Of a stretch of 64,000 nt of DNA, positions 60,968 through 64,000 are shown piece by piece. The DNA is from Alcanivorax sp. GTDB lineage: Bacteria > Pseudomonadota > Gammaproteobacteria > Pseudomonadales > Alcanivoracaceae. Position 1 is the stretch's first letter; every line of letters begins with the position of its first letter. Location of the stretch: NCBI RefSeq assembly GCF_002726155.1, contig NZ_PBSH01000010.1, positions 23,990-87,989 on the forward strand, given 5' to 3'. The position numbers and the translations under genes are program-made. The notes beneath the pieces were generated by a model. It was given only the letters and a program-made list of their open reading frames with translations, did no database searches and had not been told where the DNA came from.

Positions 60968-62293
60968 ATGAATCCGTTATTCAATCCCATTGTCTGGTCC
61001 GTATTGATCCTGATGGGCCTCAGCCTTGCCCGCATGAATGTGGTGTTGGCGCTACTGTGCGCCGCGCTGGTGGCAGGACTGGGCAGTGGACTGGAATTGC
61101 AAAGCACGCTTTCCGCTTTCACTGACGGGTTAGGCGACGGTGCCAACATTGCCCTCAGCTATGCGCTACTGGGGGCTTTTGCCGTGGCCATCGCCCGCTC
61201 CGGCATCACCGAATGGCTGGCCGGGCGCATTATCGAAAAACTCGGCCGCTCGCCAGCACCGAGCCAGCTTCGCCGCATTCGCACCCTGCTGCTCACCGTG
61301 CTGCTGGCAGCTGCGATCATGAGCCAGAATCTGGTGCCCATTCATATCGCCTTCATCCCGATTCTGGTGCCACCCTTGCTGGAAGTGATGCACCAGCTAC
61401 GCCTGGATCGCCGGCTGGCCGCATGCATCCTGACCTTTGGACTGATCACCCCCTACATGGTGTTGCCAGTGGGTTTCGGCAGCATTTTCCTGCACACCCA
61501 ACTGGGCCCCAGCCTGGCCAAGGCCGGCCTTGAGCTACCCAACGACACCCTGCCGCTGGCCATGCTGCTACCCGCTGCGGGCATGGTGGTTGGGCTGCTG
61601 CTTGCCATAATCCGTTACCGCAAACCCCGTGATTACCAGCCCGTACAGCTGCCCGGCGAAGAACAACATGCCCCTCTCTCGGTACGCAACGTGGTCGTCG
61701 CCGCCCTGGCATTGGTGTCCGCGCTGGCCCTGCAGCTTTACAGCGACTCGATTATTCTCGGCGCACTGGTGGGTTTTCTGGTCTTTACAGCGGGCGGAGT
61801 GGTGCCCTGGCGGGATTCTCAGGATGCCTTCACCCAGGGGGTAAAAATGATGTCCCTGATCGGCTTCATCATGATCGCCGCTAACGGCTATGCCTCTGTC
61901 GTGAATGCCAGCGGCCAGGTTCCCGTATTGGTGGAAGCGGTAACCAGTGGTTTGCAAAGCCCGCCTGTTGCGGCCGCCCTGTTGCTGCTACTCGGCCTCT
62001 TTGTGACCCTGGGGATTGGCTCATCGTTTTCCACCATTCCCATCATCACCACCCTGTATGTGCCCCTCTGCCTGGCACTGGGCTTTTCTCCCCTGGCCAC
62101 GGCAGCACTGGTGGGCAGCGCCGCTGCTCTCGGAGATGCCGGCTCACCGGCATCAGACTCCACTCTGGGCCCCACCGCCGGCCTCAATGCGGACGGTCAG
62201 CACGACCACATCCGCGACACAGTGATTCCCACCTTCCTGCACTACAACTTGCCGCTGATTGCCGCCGGGTGGCTGGCGGCCATGGTGCTTTAA
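60968..62293 (+). CDS. Na+/H+ antiporter, NhaC family
   Basis: 441-aa inner-membrane protein with about 11 predicted helices. The conserved core LGDAGSPASDSTLGPTAGL lies near residues 390-408, and AAIMSQNLVPIHIAFIPILVPP around 115-136. The family exchanges Na+ (or in relatives, organic solutes) for protons; the exact solute is not resolved. TGGAGGCACC gives a good binding site. Apparently monocistronic, ended by a strong terminator. Confidence 0.88.
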   Translation: MNPLFNPIVWSVLILMGLSLARMNVVLALLCAALVAGLGSGLELQSTLSAFTDGLGDGANIALSYALLGAFAVAIARSGITEWLAGRIIEKLGRSPAPSQLRRIRTLLLTVLLAAAIMSQNLVPIHIAFIPILVPPLLEVMHQLRLDRRLAACILTFGLITPYMVLPVGFGSIFLHTQLGPSLAKAGLELPNDTLPLAMLLPAAGMVVGLLLAIIRYRKPRDYQPVQLPGEEQHAPLSVRNVVVAALALVSALALQLYSDSIILGALVGFLVFTAGGVVPWRDSQDAFTQGVKMMSLIGFIMIAANGYASVVNASGQVPVLVEAVTSGLQSPPVAAALLLLLGLFVTLGIGSSFSTIPIITTLYVPLCLALGFSPLATAALVGSAAALGDAGSPASDSTLGPTAGLNADGQHDHIRDTVIPTFLHYNLPLIAAGWLAAMVL

Positions 62294-62317
62294 ACAGGCG
62301 GCGGCCAAGTGATAACG

Positions 62318-62344
62318 AAAAAAGGCGCCAAGGGCGCCTTTTTT
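62318..62344. terminator. Bidirectional terminator between the antiporter and AraC genes
   Basis: AAAAAAGGCGCC / GGCGCCTTTTTT, 12-bp arms with 3-nt loop. Confidence 0.93.
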
Positions 62345-62369
62345 ATTTCACTAGAGCCTGGCTACTGCC

Positions 62370-63383
62370 TTAGCCCAGCGCGTCCTCTTCCGCTTTCAAC
62401 TTGCGGTACTCAATGGGGGTCATCCCCACCCAGCGTTTGAATGCACGGTAAAAGGTGGAAGGCTCGGAAAAGCCGGTGAGATACACAATTTCATCAATGG
62501 ATTCATCGGTACCGGCCAGCAGACGTTTGGCCAGACGGCAACGGTAATCGGCCACCAGCTGGTTGAAGTTGGTGCCGGCATCCGCCAGCCGCGTGCGCAA
62601 TTGCCGCGCCTTGATACCCAACCGTTCCGCCACCTCTTCCAGATTGGCGTGGCCGGATTCCAGTAATTCACCAATCAGCCGGTTCACCTGAGCGACAAGA
62701 TCCTGTTTTTCCAGCCGGGCGACCTGTTCACTGGCGAGCTGTTCGTGCAGGTGCAACAGCTCCGGTTCGTGATGGGCGGATGGCAGAGTCATGACCTTGG
62801 CATCGAAATACATGCCCACACTGGGCATATCGAATTTCACCGGGCAATCGAACAAACGCTCATATTCCAGCTGATCCGCATGGCGGGCGTGGCCAAAATG
62901 CACCTCCACCGGTTCAAACGCATCATCGGTAACGAAACGGAAAAACTTGATCACGCCCATCATCATGCACTCATTGAGATGACTGAGACGATTACTCCAG
63001 ATCATTTGCTTGAGGAAAACCCGATCGCCCTCCTCAAACAGTTCTCCCTGGGCGGCATCGGACAGCAAGCGCTGATAATCCAGCGCCCGCTTCAAGCCTT
63101 CGCCAAAGGTCGGACTGGACAGGAACAGGTACTCCAGCACCTGGCCTTTATAGACGGGAATATGTTCACCCAGATGCAACCCGATATGTTCATCGCCAGA
63201 CACTTTTTCCAAAGCCTGCCAGAACCATTCCTGGGCATCATGAGGAGTGCGCAGGTCAGGGACCTGCAAAATGGACTTGTCGAGCCCAACCTCCGCCAAC
63301 ACGGCATCGGCATCAATACCGGCTTTTACCATGGCCTTGTAGGCCATCCGTAACAGCACACCGGAATCCGTCATTTCTGCCAT
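62370..63383 (-). CDS. AraC-family regulator (OruR/ArgR-like fold)
   Basis: 337-aa regulator. The N-terminal arabinose-binding-like domain of the ornithine utilisation type covers about 30-230 (VSGDEHIGLHLGEHIP). The C-terminal AraC double HTH is ANLEEVAERLGIKARQLRTR and IDEIVYLTGFSEPSTFYRAF, ending VGMTPIEYRK. I use the ATG at 63383; MTDSGVLL three codons later is also possible, and the frame to 63440 runs through a terminator. It follows the desaturase on the same strand but is separated by a terminator, and may regulate it. Confidence 0.9.
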   Translation of the reverse strand: MAEMTDSGVLLRMAYKAMVKAGIDADAVLAEVGLDKSILQVPDLRTPHDAQEWFWQALEKVSGDEHIGLHLGEHIPVYKGQVLEYLFLSSPTFGEGLKRALDYQRLLSDAAQGELFEEGDRVFLKQMIWSNRLSHLNECMMMGVIKFFRFVTDDAFEPVEVHFGHARHADQLEYERLFDCPVKFDMPSVGMYFDAKVMTLPSAHHEPELLHLHEQLASEQVARLEKQDLVAQVNRLIGELLESGHANLEEVAERLGIKARQLRTRLADAGTNFNQLVADYRCRLAKRLLAGTDESIDEIVYLTGFSEPSTFYRAFKRWVGMTPIEYRKLKAEEDALG

Positions 63384-63403
63384 GCGTTGCCTTGTCCCCA
63401 ATA

Positions 63404-63438
63404 CAAAAAAAGCTACTCTCAGAATCACTGAGAGTAGC
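63404..63438 (-). terminator. Terminator of the fatty acid desaturase gene
   Basis: Perfect 11-bp stem GCTACTCTCAG / CTGAGAGTAGC with a 5-nt loop; seven T on the minus strand follow. Confidence 0.92.
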
Positions 63439-63507
63439 ATAAGGATGGCAGGGCCGGAACCAGCGCAGGCCCGGCCCGAACCAGGAGATCAAACCGCGCT
63501 GGGACGA

Positions 63508-64000
63508 TCAGGCAGCCTTGCGGTTTTCTGACTGCGGTTCACGGGTAAGAGACACTACTTTGGCTCGCAGACCATCGAGCGGGCCTTTCTTGCTGTCGCC
63601 TTCAGTTTTGTTGGGCAGGGACAGTTTGAAGATCCGTTTCCAGACGCTCAGAGACTGCCGCATGAACGACCCGGTGTTGTACGGCAGGCCGTGTTTTTCA
63701 CAAATAGCGCGTACTTCCGGAGCGATTCTCGCGTAACGGTGAGCCGGCAGATCGGGGAACAGGTGGTGCTCGATCTGGAAGCTCAGGTTGCCGCTCATCA
63801 CGTGCATCAGACGGCCACCTTCAAAGTTGGCCGAGCCCAGCAGCTGACGTACATACCACTGGCCACGGGTCTCGTTCTCGATCACGGATTCCGGGAACTG
63901 TTCCACCTCTTCCGGGAAGTGACCGTTATAGATCACCTGGGAAGACCACAGGTTGCGCGCCACATTGGCCGCCATATTACCGGCGAACACGAAGGGGGCG
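63508..64000 (-). CDS. Membrane fatty acid desaturase, C-terminal part
   Basis: About 164 C-terminal residues of a fatty acid desaturase; the rest lies beyond the right edge. The third His box QIEHHLFP is at about 73-80 of the visible part, followed by the typical DLPAHRYARIAPEVRAICEKHGLPYN. This is the class that includes acyl-CoA delta-9 and linoleoyl-CoA-type desaturases, which insert double bonds using a di-iron centre. The tail after the domain is hydrophilic. The next gene downstream is an AraC-family regulator, behind a terminator. Confidence 0.88.
   Translation of the reverse strand, partial: APFVFAGNMAANVARNLWSSQVIYNGHFPEEVEQFPESVIENETRGQWYVRQLLGSANFEGGRLMHVMSGNLSFQIEHHLFPDLPAHRYARIAPEVRAICEKHGLPYNTGSFMRQSLSVWKRIFKLSLPNKTEGDSKKGPLDGLRAKVVSLTREPQSENRKAA

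Overview
The window looks like chromosomal DNA of a marine hydrocarbon- or lipid-degrading gammaproteobacterium. Alcanivorax or a close relative is the best guess. It holds an exported lipase with its foldase, several beta-oxidation enzymes (FadH, FadI, a FabG4-like reductase, paired acyl-CoA dehydrogenases), a cis/trans fatty acid isomerase, a desaturase, a di-iron hydroxylase and an acyl-CoA synthetase. No tRNA, rRNA, CRISPR array, phage or insertion sequence was seen. The taxon is an inference from gene content; no marker gene is present.

Layout. 1-4336 (minus): a branched-chain amino-acid-type ABC transporter (livH-M-G-F) followed by an acyl-CoA synthetase cut by the left edge. 4589-12970: a zinc-starvation island. 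A Zur-box-like site at 10787-10809 separates a nine-gene minus-strand operon (DksA2-like, COG0523 GTPase, DUF1826, Zur, MerC-like, ZrgA/DUF2796, ABC ATPase, ABC permease, DUF3299) from a three-gene plus-strand operon (74-aa unknown, gamma-carbonic anhydrase, PyrC-like amidohydrolase). 12995-15332: HAD phosphatase, orphan secreted protein, small outer-membrane barrel. 15412-18397: lipase foldase and TetR regulator, divergent from the lipase. 18637-23915: DHA2 efflux pump behind a SoxR-like operator, ferritin-like hydrolase, cysH, an OMP and a DUF4168 protein. 23996-30348: a Fur-linked module of TonB receptor, histidine kinase and response regulator, and divergent PepSY-TM/DUF2271/DUF4198 genes.

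30583-38584: housekeeping and stress genes (DeaD helicase, dodecin, Hsp20, nitroreductase, DUF1643, DUF3429, Cti). 38894-41421: two acyl-CoA dehydrogenase-like subunits with complementary motif losses. 41770-47331: small secreted protein, membrane protein, ArsR regulator, Old Yellow Enzyme, FadH and its probable TetR regulator. 47436-50704: molybdopterin oxidoreductase and alpha/beta hydrolase. 50789-53433: two PepSY proteins with an OmpR-type two-component system. 53762-58003: LuxR regulator, then FadI and FabG4-like genes divergent across a PsrA-like palindrome. 58220-64000: fatty acid hydroxylase-like protein, LysR, FxsA, NhaC-type antiporter, AraC regulator and a desaturase cut by the right edge.

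The most interesting parts are the zinc island, which joins zinc-sparing paralogues to a His-rich ZrgA/ABC module in one long operon, and the split acyl-CoA dehydrogenase pair. Function calls rest on motifs and remembered family signatures; no database search was run.
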